Positions 18,079 through 26,722 are shown, numbered from the stretch's first letter. The stretch: 64,000 nt of DNA from JACMLD01 sp039919885 (GCA_039919885.1 JBDSEV010000063.1:57096-121095), one strand, 5' to 3'. Notes: generated from the sequence alone by a model not told the origin. Numbers and translations are program-made.

Positions 18079-19272
18079 ATGGATGCGGTCCTTTTGAAAA
18101 ATAAATCTCCCCGGCAGTTACGTATTGTCACGAGTATTTATTTTTTCATTTCAGGGTTTGGGTATTCAACCTGGGCTTCCAGGATACCTTCCGTGCAGCA
18201 GCATCTGCACCTGAATGAAGCGCAGCTGGGCGCAGTCTTGCTGGCGATGCCGGTTGGACTAATTCTTACACTGCCGGTTACGGGCAAATTGTTGGGCCGT
18301 TTTGAGAGCCGGATAATTATGGTTACCGGGGCTGTGATTTTTAATTTTTTATTGGGAATTCCTGGGTTTGTGGTAAATACGCTGCAGCTAACCCTGGTCT
18401 TGTTTTGTTTTGGATCTGCGCGAAATCTTATGAATCTCTCAATGAATACGCAGGCAGTGGATGTGCAGGCGATGTATTCCAGGTCAATACTCACTACGAT
18501 GCACGGTATCTGGAGCCTGGCTGGTTTTGCAGGCGCGGGGCTCGGTTATGTGATGGTATTGTTTGGGATATCCACTGCATGGCACCTGCTAAGCGTTAGT
18601 ATCGTACTGGTAATAACCGCCAGCATTTGTTTTCCTTACACCCTTCAGAAAAAACCGCAGCCCCAGGAAAAAAAACCGGTGTTCTCTCTACCGGATCAAC
18701 AAATGATGAAGTTTGCGCTGATCTGCTTTGGCGTAATGGCTTGCGAGAATATTATGTACGACTGGAGCGGCATTTATTTTTTAAAGGTGATTCATTCTTC
18801 GAAAGCAGCTTCCATAGCGGCTTATGTTGTTTATATGGTAACCATGACAATCGGGCGTTTTGCCGGCGATAAGCTTGTTGGTATCATCGGAATAAAAAAA
18901 CTGCTCACTTATAGCGGCTGGCTGGTGTTTTCAGGGTTGATAGTGGCCGTAGTCCTTCCCTTTCAATTAATTGCGGGTATCGGTTTTGGGCTGGTGGGCC
19001 TGGGTGTATCCTGCGTAGTGCCGCTGGTATTCAGCATTGCCGGTAAAATAAAAGGCGCCAATACAGGCCAGTCGCTCGCAGCAATCTCCACTATCGGCTA
19101 CCTGGGATTCCTGCTGGTGCCGCCCATGGTAGGTTTTATTGCACAGGCCACCAACCTGCGCTGGTCCTTTGCCGTTATCGCCCTGATGTCAACCATTATT
19201 ATTTTTAATGTAGCGAAACTACCAGATGTAGCAGCTACTGAAGAGGAGATAGTTCAGGTAGAAGAAATATGA
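18079..19272 (+). CDS. MFS transporter, YbjJ-like
   Basis: Twelve-helix major facilitator of 397 residues. The early motif GFGYSTWASRIPSVQQHL and the RNLMNLSMNTQAVDVQ segment after helix 4 place it with the YbjJ/FucP-like group of transporters rather than with drug/proton antiporters with GRxxGR loops. A cytoplasmic linker rich in K, P and Q (QKKPQPQEKKP) near residue 195 separates the two halves. Substrate is unknown. It converges with the aminotransferase gene on the other strand (12-base gap). Confidence 0.86.
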   Translation: MDAVLLKNKSPRQLRIVTSIYFFISGFGYSTWASRIPSVQQHLHLNEAQLGAVLLAMPVGLILTLPVTGKLLGRFESRIIMVTGAVIFNFLLGIPGFVVNTLQLTLVLFCFGSARNLMNLSMNTQAVDVQAMYSRSILTTMHGIWSLAGFAGAGLGYVMVLFGISTAWHLLSVSIVLVITASICFPYTLQKKPQPQEKKPVFSLPDQQMMKFALICFGVMACENIMYDWSGIYFLKVIHSSKAASIAAYVVYMVTMTIGRFAGDKLVGIIGIKKLLTYSGWLVFSGLIVAVVLPFQLIAGIGFGLVGLGVSCVVPLVFSIAGKIKGANTGQSLAAISTIGYLGFLLVPPMVGFIAQATNLRWSFAVIALMSTIIIFNVAKLPDVAATEEEIVQVEEI

Positions 19273-19284
19273 CAGCAGGTTGAA

Positions 19285-20394
19285 TCAACTTAAACATTGA
19301 TCAATTGCTTTGCTGATATTTTCCAGGCCGGTTGTAAAAATTTCGGTGTCCGTCCACCCAAAACCAATGCGCATATAACGGTCCGTCATGCCAAACCAAT
19401 GGCCGGGTCCTACCATAGTCTTGTACTGCTGCATGAGGGTGGCATAAAATTTTTCAATATCAATGCTAACGCGCTCCCGGAACCTCGCAAAACAAACCAC
19501 CCCGCCTTCCGGCATTACCGCTTCAAGGCGTTGTTCTTTTTGCAACCAGTTTTGAAGCACGGTAAAATTTTGCAGGGCTTTTTTATTAATGGCTGCCGCA
19601 AAGCTTTCTTTCTGTTTATAAAACTGGTAAGCTACTTCTTCATCCAGCGCAGAGTTGCTGATGTAGATCATTTCTTTGGCAGCGAGAAATTGCTCCAGCA
19701 GTTTTTCATCCTGTGTTATCAGCCATCCAATTCTAAGCCCGGGTAAACCATAGGCTTTTGAGAGTGAAGCAACGCTTATGATCCTGGCGCTTGCAGCAGC
19801 CAGCACAGGGTACGGTGTTTTGAAACACGCATCGCGGTAGGTTTCATCTGCCAGCAGCCAGCAATTGTTGTTTTCTGCCATTACGGCGAGCGCCTGCAAC
19901 TCCGCTACCGTCATCAGCATGCCCGTGGGATTGTGCGGACTGGTAATACTGATGAGTTTTGTATTTGGCCGGATAGCCGCTTCCACAGCGCCAATATCAA
20001 CCCGCCACCGTTTTTCAAATTCAACATCAATATAGCTAATGGCGCAGCCAATGGTTACCGGCACTGCTATGTTAGTGGCATAATTCGGTCGCACTACTAT
20101 TAAGTGATCCGCGGCAGTTAGCAAAGCGCTGTTGATGATAAAAAGGGCACCCGCAGCACCGTTGGTCAGCAAAACGCGGCTTTCATCTGCTATACCCGCA
20201 TCTGCCGCAATTAGTTTCCGGAGCCCGTGGTGGCCGCGGTGGGCCACATACTCCAGCTTCAGTTCATCCAGTGATAAATTCAGCTCATGAAACTTTAAAT
20301 CAGTCACCGAGCTTTCCGCAAGGTTGTACAGGATGTTATCGTACCCGGTCTCTTCCGGTGATTCTTTTTCGATGGGCATCCGTTTGTACAGCAA
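19285..20394 (-). CDS. PLP-dependent class I/II aminotransferase
   Basis: Fold-type I aminotransferase of 369 residues. Seen are the cofactor-binding stretch LTNGAAGALFIINSAL near residue 80, the SPHNPTG motif near 152, the DETYRD aspartate motif near 180, the PLP lysine in SVASLSKAYGLPGLRIGW near 212, and the C-terminal RIGFGWTDTEIF arginine motif. The substrate cannot be read off. It is 73 bases downstream of the GlxA-type AraC regulator on the same strand and may be regulated or co-transcribed with it. A second Met (residue 6) could be the true start. Confidence 0.87.
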   Translation of the reverse strand: MLYKRMPIEKESPEETGYDNILYNLAESSVTDLKFHELNLSLDELKLEYVAHRGHHGLRKLIAADAGIADESRVLLTNGAAGALFIINSALLTAADHLIVVRPNYATNIAVPVTIGCAISYIDVEFEKRWRVDIGAVEAAIRPNTKLISITSPHNPTGMLMTVAELQALAVMAENNNCWLLADETYRDACFKTPYPVLAAASARIISVASLSKAYGLPGLRIGWLITQDEKLLEQFLAAKEMIYISNSALDEEVAYQFYKQKESFAAAINKKALQNFTVLQNWLQKEQRLEAVMPEGGVVCFARFRERVSIDIEKFYATLMQQYKTMVGPGHWFGMTDRYMRIGFGWTDTEIFTTGLENISKAIDQCLS

Positions 20395-20467
20395 ATTTTT
20401 ATTTTTTTAGTGTGTGATGCGCCAACGCTGCATGATCGGTAAGGCTAAAAATGGAGAAAGTTTGCAA

Positions 20468-21448
20468 TTATACCGCCAGTGCCCTGCTGTACTTATTGCG
20501 GTATTGCACAGGCGATAAGCCAGTTATCTTTTTAAAGGTAGTGCGGAATGCTTTTGTATCTGTATACCCAACATTGTACATTACTTCATTTACATTTTCA
20601 AGCGACGACTCAAGCCCTTTTTTGGCGACTTCCATTTTTACGCGTTGTATGTATTCAACAACCGTATTGGAGGTAGCTTTTTTAAACCTGCGTTCCAGGT
20701 TGCGGCGCCCCAGTGCCAGCATGGAAGCGAGCTGGTCAACCGTTATCTTTTCCTCAAAATTATTCTCAATAAATTCCTGTGCTTTTTTTACAGGTTCATC
20801 GGTATGCGCTTTTTGTCCCTGGAAGATAAGGAACGGCGACTGGCTGATCCGGTCCATATCAATCATAAAAGCCTTGGCCGTAAGCACGGCAATATCACGC
20901 CCTGCATACCTTTCAATAAGATACAGCAGCAGGTTGAGGTAAGCATAGGCACCGCCGCTGGTGTAAATGCCATCCTCTTCTGTCATGATCTTATCGTCTA
21001 CCAGGAGCACATCCGGAAACAGCGCCCTGAATTCATTGGCGGCGGTCCAGTGCGTGGCACATTGTTTTCCTTTTAATAACCCGGTAGCTGCCAGGAAAAA
21101 TGCGCCGATGCAAAAACTTACTATTTCAGCCCCCGCGTTGTATTGATCTGTAATCCACGGTAGAAAAGCTGCATTGTCTTCCATGGTTTTTTTAAAATCA
21201 CCATGGATGGCGGGGATCACAATTAAATCCGTTTTTTTTACTTCCTGGATCAGTAAATCGGGATTCACTGTAAAAAGGCCATTCGTTTGTTTTGTTTCTC
21301 TATCAATACCTACCAGGTGTACATCAAACAAAGGAGCTCTGTCAGACATAGCAAGAAACTTATTTACTTCCAGCAATATCTGGTGTGTTCCCTCTATATT
21401 GCTGAGACTGGTATGGCCAAGCGGTATAATTATTGAAACGTGTTTCAT
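20468..21448 (-). CDS. GlxA-family AraC regulator with DJ-1/PfpI domain
   Basis: Transcription activator of 326 residues. Residues about 3-190 form a DJ-1/PfpI (class I glutamine amidotransferase-like) sensor domain with the nucleophile-elbow region EIVSFCIGAFFLAATGLL, where a Cys sits in the usual position. Residues about 220-320 hold two AraC helix-turn-helix motifs (VDQLASMLALGRRNLERRF and VNEVMYNVGYTDTKAFRTTF). The aminotransferase follows it, suggesting the local target. Divergent from the DinB fusion gene, with 111 bases between start codons. Confidence 0.9.
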   Translation of the reverse strand: MKHVSIIIPLGHTSLSNIEGTHQILLEVNKFLAMSDRAPLFDVHLVGIDRETKQTNGLFTVNPDLLIQEVKKTDLIVIPAIHGDFKKTMEDNAAFLPWITDQYNAGAEIVSFCIGAFFLAATGLLKGKQCATHWTAANEFRALFPDVLLVDDKIMTEEDGIYTSGGAYAYLNLLLYLIERYAGRDIAVLTAKAFMIDMDRISQSPFLIFQGQKAHTDEPVKKAQEFIENNFEEKITVDQLASMLALGRRNLERRFKKATSNTVVEYIQRVKMEVAKKGLESSLENVNEVMYNVGYTDTKAFRTTFKKITGLSPVQYRNKYSRALAV

Positions 21449-21559
21449 TTCGTAAATATAAAAAAAATACTTGTCGCAATCACCCCCTTTATTGCCGTAT
21501 TTACACCCTTTGCCATATTATCTACCGAAGTAAGTTTGTGTTCTATAAAAATCAGGTTG

Positions 21560-22480
21560 ATGGAGACGTATACATTATTACATGATCTGTATGTATTTGG
21601 CGCGCCCGTGCCAACATTCCCGGAAGGAATAAACGCCACGTTCAGCACACTTATGCAAAAGATTCCAAATGGAGCACAGCGCGCTTATTACGGGCTTAGC
21701 AGCATGGATGCCGATGGTACCATTAGTTATTTTGCGGCGGCAGAAGAAAAATTTCCGGGAGAAGCAGACATATATGGCTACCAGCGGTATTGCATTGAAA
21801 AAGGTGTGTATTTAACCGTAACCGTGCACAATTGGCGAACAAAAACAGCTGCAATCAAAGGAGTCTTTCATGAAATAATGCAGGATGAACGCGCAGATAA
21901 TACAAAGCCCTGCGTGGAATGGTATAAGGATGACAATGAGATGCGGTGTATGCTGCTGACTGACCCTGTAAAACAATTGTTTGCATCAGCTGATTTAACC
22001 GCTGCTAGTTTAATGGACTTACTATCCCCTTTGAGTGAAGCCCAAATAAATGTTGTGCCTTTTAAAGATAGCTGGACAGCGGCGCAACTGGCAACCCACG
22101 TAACAAAATCAAACAATGCCATTGTTCAGGCCATGGATTTGGAAGGGAAAATGCCCGACAGAAAGTCGACTGAACGGGTAGCCGAACTTAAAAAAATATT
22201 TCTGGATTTTAAAACCAAAATGAACTCCCCGGAATTTATTTTACCCAAAACCGGTTTCTATGAAAAGCAAAATCTGTTAGCTGCCTTGCAAAAGTCAAAT
22301 GACGCATTAAAAGCAAAACGGACAAATGTGAACATTCATGAAGTAATAGAATTTGCCGCCTTCGGGCAGATCACCCGGCTTGAGCTATTGTATTTTGTGC
22401 TATACCATACACAAAGGCACATCCACCAGCTAATTAAAATCCTGCCTTTTATTAATCAGCAGGCAGCAAATCCAGGATAA
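21560..22480 (+). CDS. effector-binding (GyrI-like) domain fused to DinB-like domain
   Basis: Unusual two-domain protein of 306 residues. Residues about 1-140 look like a GyrI/AraC-effector-binding domain (VFGAPVPTFPEGINATFSTL; later GVYLTVTVHNW and FHEIM), while residues about 155-300 resemble the DinB/YfiT four-helix metal-binding fold, with candidate metal histidines in LATHVTKSNNAIV and YHTQRHIHQL. No DNA-binding domain is present, so it is not a regulator itself; a small-molecule or thiol-linked role is inferred. An upstream in-frame start at 21440 would overlap the araC start codon and adds a low-quality hydrophobic stretch, so the ATG at 21560 is preferred. Confidence 0.75.
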   Translation: METYTLLHDLYVFGAPVPTFPEGINATFSTLMQKIPNGAQRAYYGLSSMDADGTISYFAAAEEKFPGEADIYGYQRYCIEKGVYLTVTVHNWRTKTAAIKGVFHEIMQDERADNTKPCVEWYKDDNEMRCMLLTDPVKQLFASADLTAASLMDLLSPLSEAQINVVPFKDSWTAAQLATHVTKSNNAIVQAMDLEGKMPDRKSTERVAELKKIFLDFKTKMNSPEFILPKTGFYEKQNLLAALQKSNDALKAKRTNVNIHEVIEFAAFGQITRLELLYFVLYHTQRHIHQLIKILPFINQQAANPG

Positions 22481-22668
22481 TTACCATTGAAGCAGCAAGG
22501 GCTTACAACACGCGCCGCTGAAGGATGAACCAGCCGGCGGTACTGTATGTTGTTTGCCCGATCTGTTAACTGGATGTGGGGTGCCCCCGATATGCGTTTT
22601 TTGCCGGGCATTTATAAACTCACTTTCTGCCAGCGAGCGTGTATTTTGCAGCCGAAAAGATTTATAAG

Positions 22669-23916
22669 ATGATTAAGACCGCTAGCAGAAGCAAGCAGCA
22701 AACCTTTTTTTTAATCCTGATGCTGGGTGCGTTGAATACGATTTCGCCCATTTCGATAGATATGTACCTCCCAGGGTTCCCCGAAATTGCAGCTGATTTG
22801 CATACCACTATTGGTAAAGTGGCGCTCTCTGTATCCACTTATTTTCTTGGGTTTGCTGCGGGCCAGTTGTTGTATGGTCCTTTATTGGATCGTTTTGGGA
22901 GGAAGCCTCCCCTCTATGCCGGACTTACTTTATATGTGCTAGCGTGTTTTGGTTGCATTGCGTTTAATTCAATCAATGCGTTGCTGTTGTTCAGGTTCTT
23001 ACAGGCGCTAACCGGCTGTGTGGCAGCCGTAGCCGCGATGGCAATGGTACGCGATTTTTTTCCTGTAGCGGAAAGTGCTAAGATTATCTCGCTCCTGGTA
23101 CTTATCCTCGGGGTATCGCCGTTGCTGGCGCCTACCGCCGGAAGTTTTATTATCACTTCATTGGGATGGCATTCGGTATTTGTAGTGCTGGCCATCATTG
23201 CTTTAATCATATTGCTGATTATAATTTTCTTTCTACCCGAAGGGCATGTGCCGGACCCTAGTGTATCGCTGCGGCCGAAGCCAATTATAAAAGGTTTCAC
23301 CAAAGTTTTACAACAAAAGCAATTCTCGGTGTATGCACTTGCTGGTACGTTTTCTTTTGCTGGCCTTTTTGTGTATGTGGCCGGTTCGCCAGCTATATTC
23401 ATGGATGAGTTTCATGTAAGTGCCAAAGCTTACGGGGGTATTTTTGCATTATTGTCCGTAGGGTTTATCGGCGGCAGCCAGTTGAACCATGTTTTGTCGC
23501 GCCATTGGTCGAGTGAACAGATTTTTAAAACCGCGTTGTTCGTCCAGGCGTGCAGTGCCGTTATTTTTTTTGCGGGTACTTATCATGGATGGTTTGGTTT
23601 AACGGCAATCATCGCTTGCCTGTTTGTTATACTATCCTGTACGGGTCTTACTTATCCAAATGCAGCCGCTATTGCAATGGCACCGTTTACTAAAAATGCC
23701 GGAACAGCAGCTGCCCTGCTTGGCTTTATACAGTTGGGTATTGGTGGACTGATCTCTTCCGGTGCAGGCGTACTGGAATTAAAAGGCAGCCTTGCCACTG
23801 CGTGTACAATAGCTGTTTCAGCTATGCTGGCATTGGCAATTCTACTGGTTGGACGAAAAGGCATCAGCAGTGCTGCCGTCAATGAGATCAGGCTTTCTAA
23901 AGATCAAATTTTTTGA
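22669..23916 (+). CDS. Bcr/CflA family drug resistance MFS transporter
   Basis: Twelve-helix drug:proton antiporter-type transporter, 415 residues. The N-terminus has the subfamily signature SPISIDMYLPGFPEIAADL, followed by the MFS motif A region GPLLDRFGRKPPLYAG after helix 2 and the helix 5 motif C region VLILGVSPLLAPTAGSFI. Bcr/CflA proteins export sulfonamides, bicyclomycin or cysteine-related compounds; substrate here unknown. A GTG at 22639 in frame would add ten residues; the ATG at 22669 is favoured. Stands alone. Confidence 0.92.
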   Translation: MIKTASRSKQQTFFLILMLGALNTISPISIDMYLPGFPEIAADLHTTIGKVALSVSTYFLGFAAGQLLYGPLLDRFGRKPPLYAGLTLYVLACFGCIAFNSINALLLFRFLQALTGCVAAVAAMAMVRDFFPVAESAKIISLLVLILGVSPLLAPTAGSFIITSLGWHSVFVVLAIIALIILLIIIFFLPEGHVPDPSVSLRPKPIIKGFTKVLQQKQFSVYALAGTFSFAGLFVYVAGSPAIFMDEFHVSAKAYGGIFALLSVGFIGGSQLNHVLSRHWSSEQIFKTALFVQACSAVIFFAGTYHGWFGLTAIIACLFVILSCTGLTYPNAAAIAMAPFTKNAGTAAALLGFIQLGIGGLISSGAGVLELKGSLATACTIAVSAMLALAILLVGRKGISSAAVNEIRLSKDQIF

Positions 23917-24060
23917 ACTGGTTGCTACCTTACACCTGCGGACATTCAATGCGGTGGCAAAAATGTAATAAATTGGCATTACGAGCAGCCGAATATAGCA
24001 ACAGCAAGTTCAGGAACAATGTCGCAAATTTCCTGTAATATGTCGCATCCGCCACCCGCA

Positions 24061-24074
24061 CAACCAAAAGGTTT
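24061..24074. promoter_or_regulatory. candidate ArsR operator, distal site
   Basis: CAACCAAAAGGTTT contains the inverted repeat AACC-N4-GGTT, the same half-sites found in the proximal site at 24085-24102. Confidence 0.4.
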
Positions 24075-24078
24075 CATA

Positions 24079-24086
24079 TAAGTTTG
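24079..24086 (+). promoter_or_regulatory. -7 promoter box of the arsR gene
   Basis: TAAGTTTG, an exact TAnnTTTG match, 24 bases before the ATG. Its last bases overlap the proximal operator. Confidence 0.6.
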
Positions 24087-24102
24087 CAACTGAAAGGTTG
24101 CA
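24085..24102. promoter_or_regulatory. candidate ArsR operator, proximal site
   Basis: TGCAAC, six bases, GTTGCA: perfect 6-base inverted repeat immediately downstream of the -7 box, where the transcription start is expected. The location favours autorepression. Confidence 0.55.
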
Positions 24103-24110
24103 TTTAAGAT

Positions 24111-24503
24111 ATGAGACGAGACACATTCAAGGCCATAGCAGACCCCACCAGGCGCAAAATTCTGGGCATCGTTGCCAGGAGGTCATTCAATATAAATGCT
24201 GTTGCAGACAATTTTACCATCAGCCGTACCGCCGTATGCAAGCACATCAAAATCCTCACGGAATGTGGCCTGATAACTATAAGACAACAGGGACGGGAGC
24301 GTTATTGCGAAGCACGGATGAAGGAATTGTGTGAAGTGTGGGACTGGGTGAGCCAATACAGTTCGTTCTGGAACAATCGCCTGGATAGGCAGGATGGATA
24401 CCTGGCGAGCATGCACGGGGAGAAAGCCAGCAAGACTGCGAAAAAAAAAACATCCGGGCATGCAGTAGCCGTGACAACCGCCAGGAAAAAATTCCGCAAA
24501 TGA
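24111..24503 (+). CDS. ArsR-family winged-helix regulator
   Basis: Small DNA-binding regulator of 130 residues. Residues 1-90 are a typical ArsR/SmtB domain of the kind that accompanies SRPBCC proteins: FKAIADPTRRKILGIVA, the recognition helix FTISRTAVCKHIKIL, and the wing GLITIRQQGRERYCEA. No obvious metal-binding cysteine pair is present; this subgroup usually is not a metal sensor. The C-terminal 25 residues are an odd Lys/Thr/Arg-rich tail (SKTAKKKTSG...TTARKKFRK). An SRPBCC gene follows after 126 bases. Confidence 0.9.
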   Translation: MRRDTFKAIADPTRRKILGIVARRSFNINAVADNFTISRTAVCKHIKILTECGLITIRQQGRERYCEARMKELCEVWDWVSQYSSFWNNRLDRQDGYLASMHGEKASKTAKKKTSGHAVAVTTARKKFRK

Positions 24504-24555
24504 GAAAATTAAAACGGATAAAGCTATTGCAAACAGGTTTGTTTACAAAGCGGTA

Positions 24556-24602
24556 GTAAATTCATCTCCCCTGTTGTAAATTCATGGTTAAGTATCTAGA
24601 TA
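24556..24602. repeat. two 10-base direct repeats and a palindrome before the SRPBCC gene
   Basis: GTAAATTCAT occurs at 24556-24565 and 24576-24585, start to start 20 bases (about two helical turns), followed by the perfect palindrome TATCTAGATA (24593-24602). Possible regulator site in front of the gene at 24630. Confidence 0.4.
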
Positions 24603-24629
24603 TTACGTAACACAACTAAAACACATTCT

Positions 24630-25175
24630 ATGAGTATTTTATTAGGAATTCTCGGCTTCGCCGCGGCACTGGTGATATTGCTACTGATCATTGCATTGTT
24701 TGTGAAAAAGGAATATGCGCTTGAGCGGGAAATTATAATCAATAGGCCGGTGGGAGAAGTATATAATTATATAAAGTTGTTAAAGAACCAGGACAATTAC
24801 AGTGTGTGGAACAGAATTGATCCGGGTATGCAGAAGACTTATACCGGTATTGATGGAACCATTGGTTTTTTGTACGCGTGGGACAGTAAAAATAAAAAGG
24901 CCGGTAAGGGAGAGCAGGAAATAGTAAATGTGCAACAAGATGAAAGGCTGGGAATGAAGATTCATTTTATCAAACCTTTTGAAGGCATGGCCAATGCATA
25001 TCTAACCACCACTGCTGTGGCTGCCGGCCAGACAAAAGTGAAATGGGGCCTTGACAGCAGCATGAAATATCCCATGAATATCATGCTGCTTTTTATGAAT
25101 ATGGAAAGTATGCTGGGTAAAGATTTGGCGGCCGGGTTGGCGGATCTCAAGACAATCCTTGAAAAACAAGATTGA
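24630..25175 (+). CDS. SRPBCC (START-like) family protein with N-terminal membrane anchor
   Basis: The 181-residue protein has one membrane helix (residues about 3-28: long run of L, A, I, ending FVKKEY) and then a polyketide cyclase/SRPBCC domain, recognisable from EREIIINRPVGEVYNYIK at the beginning of the domain, DGTIGFLYAWDS and the terminal long helix MLLFMNMESMLGKDLAAGLADLKTIL. Such domains bind hydrophobic ligands in a deep cavity. Position downstream of an ArsR gene suggests control by it. The ligand is unknown. Confidence 0.85.
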   Translation: MSILLGILGFAAALVILLLIIALFVKKEYALEREIIINRPVGEVYNYIKLLKNQDNYSVWNRIDPGMQKTYTGIDGTIGFLYAWDSKNKKAGKGEQEIVNVQQDERLGMKIHFIKPFEGMANAYLTTTAVAAGQTKVKWGLDSSMKYPMNIMLLFMNMESMLGKDLAAGLADLKTILEKQD

Positions 25176-25217
25176 TTCTTAGTATATTTTTTAACAGTTC
25201 TTCATTAAAAAGACAAA

Positions 25218-25637
25218 ATGACAATTAATCCCTATTTAAATTTTCCCGGTACTACGGAAGCCGCATTTAATTTTTACAAATCAGTATTTGGCGGTGAGTT
25301 TTCAACACTGCAGCGTTTTAAAGAAACTCCAGACGGTGACAAACTGAGTGCCGCGCTGCAGGAACAAATCATGCATGTTTCTTTGCCGATAGCGCCGGGC
25401 TATATTTTGATGGCCACAGACGCACCTGCGGAAATGGGATTTACGCTGCAACAGGGAAACAATTATTATATCGCTATCAGTCCAGACAGCAAGGAAGAGG
25501 CTGAGCGCTTATACAATGGCCTATCCGCCGGCGGAAAAATAGAAATGGAATTACAGGACACGTTCTGGGGCGCCTATTACGGTTCATTTACTGACAAGTT
25601 TGGAATTGGATGGATGATTAATTATGCCAAACGATAG
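25218..25637 (+). CDS. VOC family protein (PhnB-like)
   Basis: Vicinal-oxygen-chelate fold protein of 139 residues, PhnB / 3-demethylubiquinone methyltransferase-like type: NPYLNFPGTTEAAFNFYKSVFGG at the start, IMHVSLPIAPGYILMATDA in the middle, and WGAYYGSFTDKFGIGWMINY at the end. Family members are often found beside SRPBCC and DoxX genes. Enzymatic role unknown. It follows the SRPBCC gene by 42 bases and is likely in the same transcript. Confidence 0.9.
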   Translation: MTINPYLNFPGTTEAAFNFYKSVFGGEFSTLQRFKETPDGDKLSAALQEQIMHVSLPIAPGYILMATDAPAEMGFTLQQGNNYYIAISPDSKEEAERLYNGLSAGGKIEMELQDTFWGAYYGSFTDKFGIGWMINYAKR

Positions 25638-25692
25638 CACGTCGTTACGTTATTGCGATTAACGAGACAAACAAGATCCTAAGACAAAGTAT

Positions 25693-26082
25693 ATGAAAAT
25701 AAAAACTACCCGTGTTGTCTATTGGGTGATTACCATTCTTTTTGCACTGCTGATGTTGATGGATGGCTTTGGCGGCGTTACCCGGCAGCAAGCCGGTGTG
25801 GAAGTAATGCAGCACCTGGGCTATCCGATTTATGCACTGAGCATTTTTGGGATTGCTAAGATACTGGGAGCGCTGGCGATTGTGCAGAATAAATTCAAAA
25901 CAATCAAGGAGTGGGCCTATGCCGGCTTCACTTTTAATTTCATCGGTGCTATGCTGTCACGTGCTTATTCAGGCGACCAAACCAGCTGGATATTATTTCC
26001 ACTCATTCCGTTGGCAGTACTTTTTCTATCTTACTATTTTTGGAAAAAATATTGTGCACTGCCTGCAGCTAAAAAATTTTAA
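25693..26082 (+). CDS. DoxX-like membrane protein, copy 1
   Basis: Four-helix integral membrane protein of 129 residues of the DoxX-like family (pattern YWVITILFALLMLMDGFGG in helix 1, GYPIYALSIFGIAKILGALAI around helix 2, and KEWAYAGFTFNFIGA in helix 3). It forms a tandem pair with the next gene, which has the same length and a shared KEWAYAG segment, so the pair probably arose by duplication. Precise function is unknown; family members are linked to membrane redox or stress functions. Confidence 0.87.
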   Translation: MKIKTTRVVYWVITILFALLMLMDGFGGVTRQQAGVEVMQHLGYPIYALSIFGIAKILGALAIVQNKFKTIKEWAYAGFTFNFIGAMLSRAYSGDQTSWILFPLIPLAVLFLSYYFWKKYCALPAAKKF

Positions 26083-26109
26083 AGATTTCGTCAGTTAAAA
26101 AATACAACT

Positions 26110-26499
26110 ATGAAAAAAATAAATACACTTTACTGGATTTTTACCGGTCTCTACGCCATCGTAATTTTTCTTACCGCTATACCCAACGTAATAGCGAATG
26201 CTGATTCCGTTAATATGATTGTAAAGCAAATGGGGTATCCCGCCTACTTTGTTCCTTTTATCGGCGTTGCAAAATGTTTAGGAGCCATTGTGCTGGTTAT
26301 TCCCGGTTACCCACGCCTAAAAGAATGGGCCTATGCTGGTCTCGCATTTGATCTGGTAGCGGCGGTATATTCTTTTATTTCCATAGGCGTGCCTGTTCTG
26401 GAATGGATACCGTTGTTATTGTTTGCGGTTGTGCTGGGCTGCTCGTATATTTTTTATCATAAAAGGTTAAGGGCAGGCGGCGCACCTTTTTTAAAATAG
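26110..26499 (+). CDS. DoxX-like membrane protein, copy 2
   Basis: Second DoxX-like four-helix protein, also 129 residues, 27 bases after the first. It shares GYPAYFVPFIGVAKCLGAIV and LKEWAYAGLAFDLV with copy 1 but differs strongly elsewhere, indicating an old duplication. It may assemble with copy 1 as a heteromer; that is speculation. Position within the ArsR-SRPBCC-VOC run suggests co-expression. Confidence 0.87.
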   Translation: MKKINTLYWIFTGLYAIVIFLTAIPNVIANADSVNMIVKQMGYPAYFVPFIGVAKCLGAIVLVIPGYPRLKEWAYAGLAFDLVAAVYSFISIGVPVLEWIPLLLFAVVLGCSYIFYHKRLRAGGAPFLK

Positions 26500-26512
26500 C
26501 AGACCATCCGAT

Positions 26513-26722
26513 ATGATTGAAGTCTTTAAAACAGATATACAGGAACCAGCCCAGGTGCAGCACGTGGTGGCCGTACTGGTACAGCACTTTCCTGATAGCA
26601 GAATTAATATAGACCTGCACGACTGTGACAAGGTGCTGCGCATCGAAGGCTCAAATTTTTTACCCGGTAAAATTATGATGCTGCTGAACGAACAAGGATT
26701 TAGGTGCGCAGTACTTGAGTAG
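26513..26722 (+). CDS. small conserved-looking protein of 69 residues
   Basis: Not assigned to a named family. The 69-residue sequence IEVFKTDIQEPAQVQHVV, then NIDLHDCDKVLRIEG, then LLNEQGFRCAVLE has the beta-alpha-beta-beta-alpha-beta rhythm of ferredoxin-like/HMA small domains but lacks the metal-binding CxxC. It starts 13 bases after the DoxX stop and is the last gene before a terminator, so it is probably the end of the same operon. Its composition is protein-like and both ends are well defined. Confidence 0.6.
   Translation: MIEVFKTDIQEPAQVQHVVAVLVQHFPDSRINIDLHDCDKVLRIEGSNFLPGKIMMLLNEQGFRCAVLE

Noticed and set aside
17889..18131. 80-residue minus-strand frame in the long intergenic region
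   Set aside because: No family resemblance, and it overlaps the MFS start region on the other strand.
21440..21559. Longer start for the DinB fusion
   Set aside because: It would overlap the divergent araC start and adds a hydrophobic run not expected for a cytosolic protein.
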